The notes under the pieces are model-generated. The model worked only from the letters and a program-made list of their open reading frames with translations. It did no database searches and was not told the origin of the DNA. DNA of 64,000 nt, taken from Pseudomonadota bacterium (GTDB taxonomy: Bacteria > Myxococcota_A > UBA796 > GCA-2862545). Both the position numbers and the translations under genes were made by a program. The stretch lies in NCBI GenBank assembly GCA_947475315.1, contig CANJMY010000008.1, forward strand, positions 1 through 64,000, written 5' to 3'. This document shows positions 53,190-62,604 of this stretch, one piece after another (within the stretch, counting starts at the first letter, position 1; each line of letters opens with the position of its first letter).

Positions 53190-54893
53190 ATGCGCACCCT
53201 CTACCGTCGCACCCTTGGCCTCGCGGTCGTGTCGCTGCTGGCCGCGTCCTGCTGGTCCGGCAACGAGGAGCCCACCGAGGTCGCGCAGCGCCTCAAGCGG
53301 CGCGCGCAGGGGCCGGGCAAGGGGGGCAAGGCCGCGGCCGCTGCGCGCCCCGTGAAGCCTAAGGGGCCCGCGCCCACCGGCCCCAACGTGCTCATCCTGG
53401 TGTGGGACACGGTCCGCGCCGACCACCTGTCCGCCTACGGCTACGGCCTGGACACGTCGCCCAACCTCAAGGCGTTCGCGAAGGAGGGCGTGCTGTACGA
53501 GCGCGCCATCTCGCCCGCGATGTGGACCCTGCCGTCGCACTCCGCGATGTTCACCGGCCTGCCCGAGTCCGCGAACGGCGCCACGGCCGACCACAAGTGG
53601 CTCGACGACAAGTTCCCGACCATGGCAGAGTCTTTCTCCGACTACGGCTACGACACCTACCTGTTCTCCGCGAACCCCTACCTGCAGGACCACACCAACC
53701 TCGGCCAGGGCTTTGACGCGCGCGAGTACCCTTGGGACCCCAAGTGGAAGCGCAAGGCCGCGGCGAACACGCGCGCCAAGCTGATCGCCGACGACGCGTC
53801 GACCGAGCTGTCGCCCGCCTACGTCGAGGGTGAGTTCTCGTCGGGGCGCCCCAACGACAAGGTCAAGGAGGCCGGCCCCGTCAGCGCCGAGGCGCTGCTC
53901 ACGTGGGTGGACGGTCGGGCCGAGGCCGCGCGCCCCTGGTTCGCCGTCATCAACTATATGGAGGCGCACGCGCCGCGCATCCCGTCGATCGAGTCGCGCA
54001 GCGCGCTCTTCGACGTGGCGGCGATCGCCCAGCAGAAGAAGGTCGACGAGTCCTACGGCCGTCTGCTCGCCTACACCACCCACGTCCGCGAGTACACGGA
54101 CGCCGAGCTCGCCACCATCGCGCAGGTCTACGACGCGTCGCTGCGCGATTTGGACCAGGCGACCGGCGCGCTGTTCGACACGCTCCGCCAGAAGGGCGTG
54201 CTCGACAACACCATCGTGGTGATCACCGCCGACCACGGCGAGCACCTGGGCGAGAACCACCTGCTCGACCACAAATACAGCGTGTACAACGCGCTGGTGC
54301 ACGTCCCGCTGGTGATCCGCTACCCGGCGCGCCTCAAGCCCGGGGTGGTCACCCAGGTGGTGTCCAACCTTGGCATCTGGGGCACGGTCGCCGACCTAGC
54401 CGGCGCGCCGCCACCACCCGCGGGGACGCTGTCGCCCAGCCTGGTCGATCCGTCCAAGCTCATGCCCGAGGCCTTCTCCGAGCTGGTCGCCGCCACGCCG
54501 ATGGCGCTCGGCCGCATGGCCAAGGCCGGCGAGCAGTTCGAGTGGGGCCCGTTCCTGCGCACCTACGCGGCGGTGCAGGACAACGCGCACAAGTGCATCA
54601 TCAGCCACGCCAAGGACGGCACGGACGAGCAGCGCAAGCTGTTCGACCTGGTCGCCGATCCGCTGGAGGCCCGTGACCTGCCCGCCGGCAAGGCCAAGGA
54701 GGCCGCCGCGCTCTGCGATCGGATCGTGCCCTGGCGCGCGACGTTCACCGCCTACGATCCCGCCACTGGCGAGAAGCCGCCCGCGCGCGCGTCAGACCCC
54801 GAGCTGGCCGCGCGGCTACAGGCGCTGGGCTACCTGGACGAGGGCACCGCCGCCGCGCCCGCGGGCGACAAGCCCGCCACGGAGGGCAAGTGA
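53190..54893 (+). CDS. Sulfatase-fold lipoprotein, Thr-type active site (paralog 2)
   Basis: 567 residues; ATG 53190 with GGAG five bases upstream. Lipobox LAASC (Cys 21). A Lys/Pro/Gly-rich basic linker (about 25-65) precedes the fold: LILVWDTVRADHLSAYGYG, MWTLPSHSAMFTGL (Thr 113), NYMEAHAPRIPS, VVITADHGEHLGENHLLDHKYSVYN. The C-terminal domain of about 150 residues ends LQALGYLDEG, as in family members. Overlaps paralog 3 (GTGA); the two are clear tandem duplicates, sharing long stretches including GYDTYLFSANPY / GYDTYAFSANPY. Confidence 0.85.
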   Translation: MRTLYRRTLGLAVVSLLAASCWSGNEEPTEVAQRLKRRAQGPGKGGKAAAAARPVKPKGPAPTGPNVLILVWDTVRADHLSAYGYGLDTSPNLKAFAKEGVLYERAISPAMWTLPSHSAMFTGLPESANGATADHKWLDDKFPTMAESFSDYGYDTYLFSANPYLQDHTNLGQGFDAREYPWDPKWKRKAAANTRAKLIADDASTELSPAYVEGEFSSGRPNDKVKEAGPVSAEALLTWVDGRAEAARPWFAVINYMEAHAPRIPSIESRSALFDVAAIAQQKKVDESYGRLLAYTTHVREYTDAELATIAQVYDASLRDLDQATGALFDTLRQKGVLDNTIVVITADHGEHLGENHLLDHKYSVYNALVHVPLVIRYPARLKPGVVTQVVSNLGIWGTVADLAGAPPPPAGTLSPSLVDPSKLMPEAFSELVAATPMALGRMAKAGEQFEWGPFLRTYAAVQDNAHKCIISHAKDGTDEQRKLFDLVADPLEARDLPAGKAKEAAALCDRIVPWRATFTAYDPATGEKPPARASDPELAARLQALGYLDEGTAAAPAGDKPATEGK

Positions 54894-56524
54894 GCCGCGC
54901 CCGTCGCGCCATCACGCTGATCTCGTTCGGCGCGCTGCTCTCGGCGTGCTGGGGTGAGGCGCCTGTGCCCGAGCCCGACGCTGGCCCCAAGGGCCGCAAG
55001 GGCGCGCGCGCCGGCCAGCCCTCCGACGCGCCCAACGTGCCTGAAGGTCCTCGCGGGAGCGGGAAGGGCCCGAACATCCTGTTCATCATGTGGGACACCG
55101 TCCGCGCGGACCACACCAGCATGTACGACTACCCCAAGCCCACCACGCCCCGCACCGCCGCGTGGGCCGCGGAGGCCGGCGTCCGCTACACCCGCGCGGT
55201 GAGCCCCGCCGTGTGGACGCTGCCGTCGCACGCCACCCTGTTCACCGGGCTGCCGGTCCGAACGCACGGCGTCGACGCCGACTACACCCACCTCGACGAC
55301 GACTACACCACGTTCGCCGAGGCGTTCTTCAGCGCGGGGTACGACACCTACGCGTTCTCCGCGAACCCCTACATGATGGACTCGACCAACCTCTTCCAGG
55401 GCTTCGCCACCGTGGAGCACCCGTGGGAGAAGCCTTGGAAGGCCAAGGTGGGCGCGTTCACCCGCGGCAAGCTGATCGCCGAGGACGCCAGCGGCGTGCT
55501 CTCGCCCAAGTGGCCCAAGCCCGCGGCCAAGCAGAACAAGTACCTGTTCAAGGAGGCGGGTCCCGTCGCGAGCGAGGCGCTTTACGCGTGGATCGATCGC
55601 CGCGAGGACAAGACGCGCCCATGGTTCGCGTTCGTGAACATGATGGAGGCGCACATCCCGCGGATCCCGTCGTTGGCGGCGCGCAAGAAGGTCATGACCG
55701 ACGCCCAGATCGCGCGGTCCTACACGCTCGCGGAGACCACTGAGGACTTCCACCTCTTCATGACCGGCGAGCTCAAGTACACGCCGGAGGACCTCGCCAC
55801 GATCGCCGCGGTCTACGACGCCGCGCTGGTCGATCTGGACGACGCCACCGGCGTGATGCTCGACGAGCTGCGCACCCGCGGCTTGGACAAGGACACGATC
55901 GTGATCCTCGTCTCCGACCACGGCGAGAGCCTGGGCGATCACGATCTGCTGCTGCACAAGTACGCGGTGTACGACTCGCTGAGCCACGTCCCGATGGTCA
56001 TCTCCTGGACGGGCCACACCCCCGCGTCCCTGGAGGACCTGTCCGTGAGCACGTCCGAGGCGATCCCGCGCGCCATCGCCATGGCGAACATCCCGCTCGC
56101 CAAGGACTTCCTCGACAAGCTGGCCGCGCGCCCGGCGCTCCAGCAGCCCGGCGCCGTCACCGAGTACAACGCGGTCGCCAAGGGCTCGCTGTCCAAGCTG
56201 GAGGCCGAGCATGAGGGCGTGGGCTTGGAGCGCCTGGAGCGCACCTGGCGCGCGATCGAGATCGACCAGTGGAAGCTGTCGTTGGCGTCCGACGGCACGC
56301 GCGAGCTCTACGACGTGATCGCCGACCCCAATGAGGCCCGAAACGTCGCGGCGCGCGACCACGTCACCGTCGACCGCATCCAGGCCGGGCTGGACGCCTG
56401 GCTGGCCGCCGTGCCGGAGGTCGACAAGTCCAAGCGCACCGGCACGTACACGGGCCACACGTCGAGCGAGCAGAAGAGCGCCCTGGAGGCGCTTGGCTAC
56501 CTGGACAACAGCAAGGGGAACTGA
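54890..56524 (+). CDS. Sulfatase-fold lipoprotein, Thr-type active site (paralog 3)
   Basis: 544 residues. GTG 54890 inside the previous stop. Lipobox LLSAC (Cys 20 approx). Core: LFIMWDTVRADHTSMYDYP, VWTLPSHATLFTGL (Thr 110), FVNMMEAHIPRIPS, ILVSDHGESLGDHDLLLHKYAVYD. Ends EALGYLDNSKGN. Nearest relative in the window is paralog 2. Partner stop positions converge with paralog 4 about 20 bases away. No maturase (SUMF1/anSME) gene is in the window, consistent with a residue that needs no formylglycine. Confidence 0.85.
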   Translation: MSRARRAITLISFGALLSACWGEAPVPEPDAGPKGRKGARAGQPSDAPNVPEGPRGSGKGPNILFIMWDTVRADHTSMYDYPKPTTPRTAAWAAEAGVRYTRAVSPAVWTLPSHATLFTGLPVRTHGVDADYTHLDDDYTTFAEAFFSAGYDTYAFSANPYMMDSTNLFQGFATVEHPWEKPWKAKVGAFTRGKLIAEDASGVLSPKWPKPAAKQNKYLFKEAGPVASEALYAWIDRREDKTRPWFAFVNMMEAHIPRIPSLAARKKVMTDAQIARSYTLAETTEDFHLFMTGELKYTPEDLATIAAVYDAALVDLDDATGVMLDELRTRGLDKDTIVILVSDHGESLGDHDLLLHKYAVYDSLSHVPMVISWTGHTPASLEDLSVSTSEAIPRAIAMANIPLAKDFLDKLAARPALQQPGAVTEYNAVAKGSLSKLEAEHEGVGLERLERTWRAIEIDQWKLSLASDGTRELYDVIADPNEARNVAARDHVTVDRIQAGLDAWLAAVPEVDKSKRTGTYTGHTSSEQKSALEALGYLDNSKGN

Positions 56525-56543
56525 CGGGCGGTCGTCTGCCGCG

Positions 56544-59024
56544 TCAGTGGTACCCGAGCGCCTTGAGCTGGTCGCTGACCTCGGCGTGGGTGCCCGACAC
56601 CGCCACGCCGCCGGGCACGGGCGCCCAGGTCAGGTCGACGGACAGCTTCCACCCGCCGCTCTCCGGGATGGCCTCGCGTCGACCGCCGTCGTCCGCGCCC
56701 GTCACGCCGGTGGACGTCCAGGTGCCTGACGACGGGCCACCCTCCACGCTCACCGTGAGGCCGGTCGCGTCGTTGGGGTCGCCCACGGGCTGCACGTAGA
56801 TCACGTTGGGCGCGCGGACGCCGGGCGGCAGCAGCAGCGTCATCTTGCCGTCGTGGATCTCGGGCTGCGGGCCCGCGTACAGGCCCTTGGGGTCGTACCC
56901 GGTCCATGCGGCCTTCACGCCAGACGGGTGCGACACGGTCAGCGTCACCGCGGCCGAGGCCGGGCCGGGGCTGCTGGTCACGCGCCAGACCTGCGGCACC
57001 TCCCGCCCCAGGGCCGTGGACAGCGCCTTGGGGAACGCCGACCGGTCGGTGCTGGCCGCCACGTCGTGCGCCTCGGTGGGGTCGCTGGCGAGCGCGTAGA
57101 CGCTCTGCACGCCGTCCCGCGCGAACCACTTGTGCTGCAGCGACACCACGCCCCAGCCGTCCGCGCCGTACAGCGGACGACCGAACCCGATCGCGCGCGC
57201 CTCCAGACCCGCGAGCGCGTCCGCCTCGCCGCGCCCGGCGGGCAGCAAGGAGCGGCCCGGAGCGTCGTCGGGGAAGGGCAGCTTGAGCAGGTCGAGCACG
57301 GTCGGCGTCAGGTCGAGCAGGCTGGTCGGCGCCTTCACGACGCCCACCGGCACGCCGGGGCCGCGCACCACCATCGGCACGCGCAGCAGCTCGTCGTGAA
57401 AGCTGTGGCCGTGCTCAAACCCTCCGTGGTCCCAGAGCTCCTCGCCGTGATCGGAGAAGATCACGGTGATGGCGTCGTCACCCACCGCGCCAAACAGGCG
57501 GGAGACCTCGTCGTCCAGCACGCGGAGGTTCTGGTCGTAGCGCGCGATGACGTAGTCGCGGACGGCGGGGAAGTCGGGCTCGTCGCCGTGGAACTTGACC
57601 AGATCCACGCGGCTGACGTCCTTGAGGCCCGGGGGCGGGTCGCCCGCGAACAGGCCCTGGTAGGCGCGCGGCTCGCTGTACGGCAGGTGCGCCTCCATGA
57701 ACTGCACCCAGATCAGCACGTCGCGATCGGGGAAGCGCTCGAGCGTCTCCAGCGCGGCGTCGACCACCTTGTCGGCCGGGCGGAGCATGTCGTACGTGTA
57801 GTCGGCGAAGCCGCGGTCCACGTCGAACACCGGCGAGAGGTACGCGTTGGCGACGATCCCGCGCGTGTACAGGCCGGCCTTGGCCGCGCGCGCGGGCAGG
57901 GTGTCCACATCATAGAAGGACTCCGGCTGGTAGCCGGTGAGCGCCGCGCGCGCGGACGGTAGCGTCCACGGGGCGATCGTGCGCTGCTGGTCCATGCGCA
58001 GACCGCCCGCGGCCCAGGCGTCGAGCTTGGGTGTGGTGGGGTGCTTGGTGTAGCCGTACATGCCCAGGTGATCGGGCCGGACGGTGTCGAGGAACGCGAC
58101 GATCACGCGCTTGGGGTGCGCGGACGGCACGTAGATCGTGGGGTCCTCAAAGAAGGCCAGGTCCATGTCCGCGTTGCCCGCCGGATCACTCACCAAGCGA
58201 ACCACGACGCGACGCCCGGCGTAGGCCGACAGATCGACGCGCAGGTCTTGCCAGTCGCCCAAGCCCACGGCCTCGTCCGCGAGCACCGTCACCGCGTCCC
58301 CGTCGACCACCTCCAGGCGGACGTGCGCGCCGTCCGACGGCACAGAGGCGGCCACGGCGGGCGGCAGGAGCGTGGCGCGCGTGGTGAGCACCGCGCCCGC
58401 CGGCACCTGGACCGACCAGGCAGCGACGCCGGGCGCGGGCAGCAGCACGCCCGTGTACGACTCGTCGCCCACGGTGAGCGTGCGCAGCGCGAACGCCGAC
58501 GGCGTGTGCCCGGACGTGGCGAAGTGGTAGCTGCGCTCGAGCGCGGTGGCCTTCGGCCAGGTGAGGGTGACGTCCGTCGGCGCGGGTGATCCGGTCTTCA
58601 CGCCGACCAGCAGGTGCTCGCGATCGTAGCCCCAGCTGTGGGCCCGCGTGGCGTTGCGCTGGAAGCGGAGCACGCCGTCGGCCGCGGTCACCGTGAGGCC
58701 CACGGGCTCGTAGAAGCCAAACGTGCGCGCGCCGACCTGCGGCGACGGGCACAGGTTGGTGTCGACCGGCAGGGGGGCGGCCCACACGTCGACCTCATCC
58801 AGGTGCTGGAACAGGACAAAGGGCGCGGACGGCCCAAAGCTGGCCGGCGCCTCCGCGCCGTTCGGGCGCGTGCTCGCGGGCACGCCGATCGACGCTGAGT
58901 CCGCCAGCCGCGCGAGCGCGTAGGCGGCGGCCTCCGGCGTGGGCGGCGGGGGATCCACCGAGGGGGTCGGCGTGGGCGCGGGCGCTGAGGTGCAGGCGGC
59001 GAGCAGGGCCAAGAGCAGCAGCAA
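56544..59024 (-). CDS. Large sulfatase-fold lipoprotein with extra beta domains (paralog 4)
   Basis: 826 residues. Start TTG 59024 with GGAG five bases upstream; signal MLLLLALLAACTS (lipobox LAAC, Cys 11). An N-terminal region of about 280 residues is beta-rich (GDWQDLRVDLSAYAGRRVVVRL recalls a carbohydrate-binding jelly roll). The sulfatase fold follows: VIVAFLDTVRPDHLGMYGY, PWTLPSARAALTGY (Thr 354; Ala replaces His of the others), FMEAHLPYSEP, VIFSDHGEELWDHGGFEHGHSFHDE. A C-terminal beta domain (about 150 residues) ends SDQLKALGYH. More diverged than paralogs 2 and 3. Convergent with paralog 3. Confidence 0.8.
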   Translation of the reverse strand: MLLLLALLAACTSAPAPTPTPSVDPPPPTPEAAAYALARLADSASIGVPASTRPNGAEAPASFGPSAPFVLFQHLDEVDVWAAPLPVDTNLCPSPQVGARTFGFYEPVGLTVTAADGVLRFQRNATRAHSWGYDREHLLVGVKTGSPAPTDVTLTWPKATALERSYHFATSGHTPSAFALRTLTVGDESYTGVLLPAPGVAAWSVQVPAGAVLTTRATLLPPAVAASVPSDGAHVRLEVVDGDAVTVLADEAVGLGDWQDLRVDLSAYAGRRVVVRLVSDPAGNADMDLAFFEDPTIYVPSAHPKRVIVAFLDTVRPDHLGMYGYTKHPTTPKLDAWAAGGLRMDQQRTIAPWTLPSARAALTGYQPESFYDVDTLPARAAKAGLYTRGIVANAYLSPVFDVDRGFADYTYDMLRPADKVVDAALETLERFPDRDVLIWVQFMEAHLPYSEPRAYQGLFAGDPPPGLKDVSRVDLVKFHGDEPDFPAVRDYVIARYDQNLRVLDDEVSRLFGAVGDDAITVIFSDHGEELWDHGGFEHGHSFHDELLRVPMVVRGPGVPVGVVKAPTSLLDLTPTVLDLLKLPFPDDAPGRSLLPAGRGEADALAGLEARAIGFGRPLYGADGWGVVSLQHKWFARDGVQSVYALASDPTEAHDVAASTDRSAFPKALSTALGREVPQVWRVTSSPGPASAAVTLTVSHPSGVKAAWTGYDPKGLYAGPQPEIHDGKMTLLLPPGVRAPNVIYVQPVGDPNDATGLTVSVEGGPSSGTWTSTGVTGADDGGRREAIPESGGWKLSVDLTWAPVPGGVAVSGTHAEVSDQLKALGYH

Positions 59025-59055
59025 GGAGGCTCCGGGAACGGCCCCTAGTATCGCG

Positions 59056-60813
59056 TCAGTCCAGCGGCGGGGACGTGTGCGACTCCGCCATGCCTGACGG
59101 GTTGAGCGGGATCTCGCCGATCACGGTGGTGCCGCGGCCCGGCGCGGACTCGATCGTCACCGTGCCGCGCAGCAGGTTCGCGCGCTCCACCATGCTCATG
59201 ACGCCCAGGCCGATGCCCACCTCGCGCGTCTTCTGGCGGTCCGTCGCGGCCGGGTCGAAGCCCACGCCGTCGTCCTCGATGCGGACCTGAACGCGCTCCG
59301 CGTCGATGGTGAGCGTGACGTCCACGCGCTTGGCCTTGGAGTGGCGGGTGACGTTGGTCAGCGCCTCCTGGACGATGCGGTAGGCCGCAAGGCGGATGGT
59401 GGCGGACACGGTGCTCTCTCGCTCCACGCCGTAGGCGCGCACGTCGACCGCGATCTCGGACGCGTCGCGCGTGTCGGCGGCCAGACGTCGGACCGCCGCC
59501 GCGAGGCCCAGCTCGTCGAGGACGGACGGGTGCAGGCCGCGTGCGAGGCGCCCGATGTCGGCGACCACGGTGCGCAGCTGGTTTCCGAGCTGGGTGACCA
59601 TGCTCTTCTGGTCCTCGCGGTCCAGCGTGTTGGCCAGGCCGCGCAGGCCCACCAGCAGCGCCGTGAGGCTGCCGCCCGTGTCGTCGTGCAGCTCGCGCGC
59701 CAAGTGACGGCGCTCGTTCTCCTGCACCTCCATGACCGTCTCGATGAAGCGCTCGCGCAGGGCGGCGGCGGACTTGCGGATGGTCACGTCGGCCGCGATG
59801 TGAATGGCGCGCGTGGACTGGCCCCCTTCGCCGACGCCGTACACGCTGTGGCGGATCCAGCGGGTCTCGCCGCCGAACGTGATCCGGTACTCGTGATCGA
59901 CGCCGTCGGGGCTGCGCGGGACGCGGTCGTCGTCCTCCTCCAGCACCCGCTCCAGCCACACCCGGGCGTCCGCCTCCAGCCGGGTGCGCGACAGGTGGAA
60001 GACCTGCTCAAAGCCGACGTTCGCGTAGACGACGCGGTTGGAGCGAAGATCGTGCATCCAGATCGCCTGGCCGATGTGCTCGGCGATCTGGCGGATGTTG
60101 AGCTGGCTGGCGCGCAGCGCCTGGTTGGTGTGCTCGAGCTGGCTGTAGGCCTGGAACAGATCGGCCGACACGGCCTGCCGGGTGCGCTCGTAGTAGCGGC
60201 CGACAAACGACACAAACGCCAGCACAACGAACTGCGCGTACAGGATGTCGAGCGAGGTCGACGGATCCGCGTCGAGCGGCTTGGGGAACGCGTGCCCCTT
60301 GAGGTCGAGCAGGTAAAACGCCGTGAGCGTCAGACCGACCACGATGGTCGCCGTCGCGGCGCCCGCCGCACCAGAGAGGAACGTAGACAGCAGCGGCACG
60401 GCCGCCAGCCACCACATCACGGGGCTGTGAAAGCCGCCGCGGATGTACGCGAGCCACGCAAAGAACAGGACCAGCGAGGCTTGCAGGAAGAAGGCCGCCG
60501 ACCGACGCCGCGCGCCCGTGCGCGGCAGGAACGCGATCGACAGGTTCACGACGAGGTGCATCAGCAACGCGGACACCGCCGGGGCGGGGAGCACGAGCGT
60601 GCCTACGTGCGACCATGGCCTCCACGGCACCAGGAACAACGCCGAGACGTCGACGAACAGCAGCGCCAGCGCCGCGCCGACCACCAGTCGCGTGCGTCGG
60701 GCTTCGTCCGGGTCACGCCGCACGGAGTCCGGGATGAACCACTCGAGGAGGTTCTCCAGGCGCCAGTCCATCGCGGTGGACGCGCCGCCGGCGCGGGGGT
60801 CGCGGTCGTTCAT
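59056..60813 (-). CDS. Membrane sensor histidine kinase, NarX/DegS type (HisKA_3)
   Basis: 585 residues from ATG 60813. Several hydrophobic helices about 40-200 (VVGAALALLFVDVSALFLVPW, ATIVVGLTLTAFYLLDL). PAS domain about 235-350 (IRQIAEHIGQAIWMHDLRSNRVVYANVGFEQVF). HisKA_3: ERRHLARELHDDTGGSLTALLVG, phospho-His in ELHDD. HATPase: IVQEALTNVTRHSKAKRV (N box), IEDDGVGFDP, GLGVMSMVERANLLRG. This class normally pairs with a NarL/LuxR-family regulator; none is adjacent, so it is an orphan here. Divergent from the nucleotidyltransferase gene. Confidence 0.92.
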   Translation of the reverse strand: MNDRDPRAGGASTAMDWRLENLLEWFIPDSVRRDPDEARRTRLVVGAALALLFVDVSALFLVPWRPWSHVGTLVLPAPAVSALLMHLVVNLSIAFLPRTGARRRSAAFFLQASLVLFFAWLAYIRGGFHSPVMWWLAAVPLLSTFLSGAAGAATATIVVGLTLTAFYLLDLKGHAFPKPLDADPSTSLDILYAQFVVLAFVSFVGRYYERTRQAVSADLFQAYSQLEHTNQALRASQLNIRQIAEHIGQAIWMHDLRSNRVVYANVGFEQVFHLSRTRLEADARVWLERVLEEDDDRVPRSPDGVDHEYRITFGGETRWIRHSVYGVGEGGQSTRAIHIAADVTIRKSAAALRERFIETVMEVQENERRHLARELHDDTGGSLTALLVGLRGLANTLDREDQKSMVTQLGNQLRTVVADIGRLARGLHPSVLDELGLAAAVRRLAADTRDASEIAVDVRAYGVERESTVSATIRLAAYRIVQEALTNVTRHSKAKRVDVTLTIDAERVQVRIEDDGVGFDPAATDRQKTREVGIGLGVMSMVERANLLRGTVTIESAPGRGTTVIGEIPLNPSGMAESHTSPPLD

Positions 60814-60927
60814 TCCGACATCCTCGGCGCCATCCTAGAACGTCGCGGCCCTCGACGCGAGTTGCTTTGGAATCGTCCGGTGCGGAAGGCCCGCGTTATC
60901 GACCCAGGGTGGGCACTTGGGGGCGGT

Positions 60928-62592
60928 TTGCAGGTCGTGGTCCCGATGGCTGGGTTTGGGGAGCGCTTCCGGCGCGCCGGGTACGATCGCCCCAAGCCCT
61001 TGATCGAGGTGCACGGCCGCCCGATGATCGCCTGGGTCCTCGACCTGTTCCCCGGCGTGGATGACGTGATCCTGCTGTGCAACCAGGACCACCTGGACGA
61101 GCCCGAGTGGGCCATGCGCGACACGCTGCTCGGCCTGCGCCCGAACGCGCGCGTGGTCGGCGTGCCGTCGCACAACCTGGGCCCCGTGCACACGCTGGCC
61201 GAGGGCATGCACGCGCTGGATCTGGACGACGACGTCCTCGTCTGTGTGTGCGACCTCAACTTTGCCTGGGACTACGCGCACTTCGTCGAGTGGATCCACG
61301 CGTCGGGCGCGGACGGCGCGGTGGTGGCCTACCGGGGCTTCCACCCGCACCTGCTGCACTCGGTCCACTACGCGTTCCTGCAAGAGACGGACGGCTGGGC
61401 CACGCGCATCCAGGAGAAGAGCGCGTTCACCGACGACCCGATCGGCAACCAGGAGTGGTGCTCGAACGGCGTGTATTGGTTCCGCAGCGCGCGACGCATG
61501 GCCGAGCTGATCGATGGCGTCCGCCAGGACGAGGGGCTGGCGATCGCAGGGGAGCACTACCCGAGCCAGCTCTACCAGCCGGCGATCGACGCGGGCGATC
61601 GCATCGCCGTCTACCCGACCGACGCCTACTGCCAGTGGGGCAACCCGCGTGATCTGGCCGAGTACAACCACCACGCGACCGGGTTCGACCTGCGCGTCAC
61701 GCCGGGCTCCGCGCCGCCGCCGCTCGACGGCACGCTGCTGATCCCGCTGGCGGGCCTGGGCGAGCGCTTCAGTCGGGCGGGGATCGCCGAGCCCAAGCCG
61801 CTGGTCGAGGTCAACGGCCAGCCGATGGTGGTGTCCGCCGCCCACGAGCTGCGGGCCGCCACCCGCTCGGTGTTCGTGCTGCGCCAGGATCTCCCGGGCC
61901 TTGGCCGCATCCAGGCCGCGATCTCGGGCGCCTTCCCAGGCGCAAACCAGGTCGTGCTCGACGGCCCGACGGACGGACAGGCGCGCACGGTGTCGCTCGG
62001 CGTGGCCCTGGGCGACGTGCCCCTCGACAAGCCCCTGATCGTGGGCACCTGCGACAACGGCCTGCGCTTTGACCCCACCGCGCACGACGTCGCGCTCGCC
62101 CACGCAGACCTGCTGGTCTGGACGATGCGCGGCCACCCCGGGGCCGCCCTGAACCCGCAGATGTACGGCTGGATCGACGCGGACGGGAAGGGCAGGGTGC
62201 GCAGCGTGTCGGTGAAGGTGCCGCTGGCGGATCCGTCCCGCGATCCGGCGATCGTCGGCGCCTTCTCGTTCCGGCGCGCGTCGGACTTCAACCGCGCTGC
62301 TGAGCGCCTGTTCGCCCGCGACGGGCGCGTGAACGGCGAGCTCTACATGGACAGCCTGATCGACGACGCGCTCGCGCTGGGCATGGACGTGCGCATCTTC
62401 GACGTGGCGGCCTACTACGGCTGGGGCACGCCCAACGACTGGCGCACCTACAACTACTGGCAGGCCTACTTCCACAGCTGGTGGGGCCACCCGTACCGGC
62501 TGGACCGCGACCCGTCCGTGCCGCCGAGCGCCGTGGCCGACCTCGACGCGCGTTACAGGCCCGCACCGCTGCCGCCGCTAAGGCCGCGCTGA
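60928..62592 (+). CDS. Tandem nucleotidyltransferase (two sugar-1-P/NTP-transferase domains)
   Basis: 554 residues. TTG 60928 is chosen because it gives LQVVVPMAGFGERFRRAGY, the start common in this family, with GGGGG about five bases before; GTG 60880 and TTG 60862 are alternatives, and the open frame extends far upstream only as antisense to the kinase gene. Two nucleotidyltransferase domains in tandem: first GERFRRAGYDRPKPLIEVHGRP, second (from about 269) LLIPLAGLGERFSRAGIAEPKPLVEVNGQP, each with G-x-G-x-RF and PKP. C-terminal SDFNRAAERLF and WGTPNDWRTYNYWQAYF typical of putative sugar nucleotidyltransferases. Probably makes an activated sugar or alditol phosphate. Confidence 0.85.
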   Translation: MQVVVPMAGFGERFRRAGYDRPKPLIEVHGRPMIAWVLDLFPGVDDVILLCNQDHLDEPEWAMRDTLLGLRPNARVVGVPSHNLGPVHTLAEGMHALDLDDDVLVCVCDLNFAWDYAHFVEWIHASGADGAVVAYRGFHPHLLHSVHYAFLQETDGWATRIQEKSAFTDDPIGNQEWCSNGVYWFRSARRMAELIDGVRQDEGLAIAGEHYPSQLYQPAIDAGDRIAVYPTDAYCQWGNPRDLAEYNHHATGFDLRVTPGSAPPPLDGTLLIPLAGLGERFSRAGIAEPKPLVEVNGQPMVVSAAHELRAATRSVFVLRQDLPGLGRIQAAISGAFPGANQVVLDGPTDGQARTVSLGVALGDVPLDKPLIVGTCDNGLRFDPTAHDVALAHADLLVWTMRGHPGAALNPQMYGWIDADGKGRVRSVSVKVPLADPSRDPAIVGAFSFRRASDFNRAAERLFARDGRVNGELYMDSLIDDALALGMDVRIFDVAAYYGWGTPNDWRTYNYWQAYFHSWWGHPYRLDRDPSVPPSAVADLDARYRPAPLPPLRPR

Positions 62593-62604
62593 TCGGAGGC
62601 GAAC

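Noticed and set aside
59341-60927. Upstream in-frame extension of the nucleotidyltransferase
   Set aside because: It runs antisense through the sensor kinase gene and lacks any family match; the TTG at 60928 gives a normal N-terminus.
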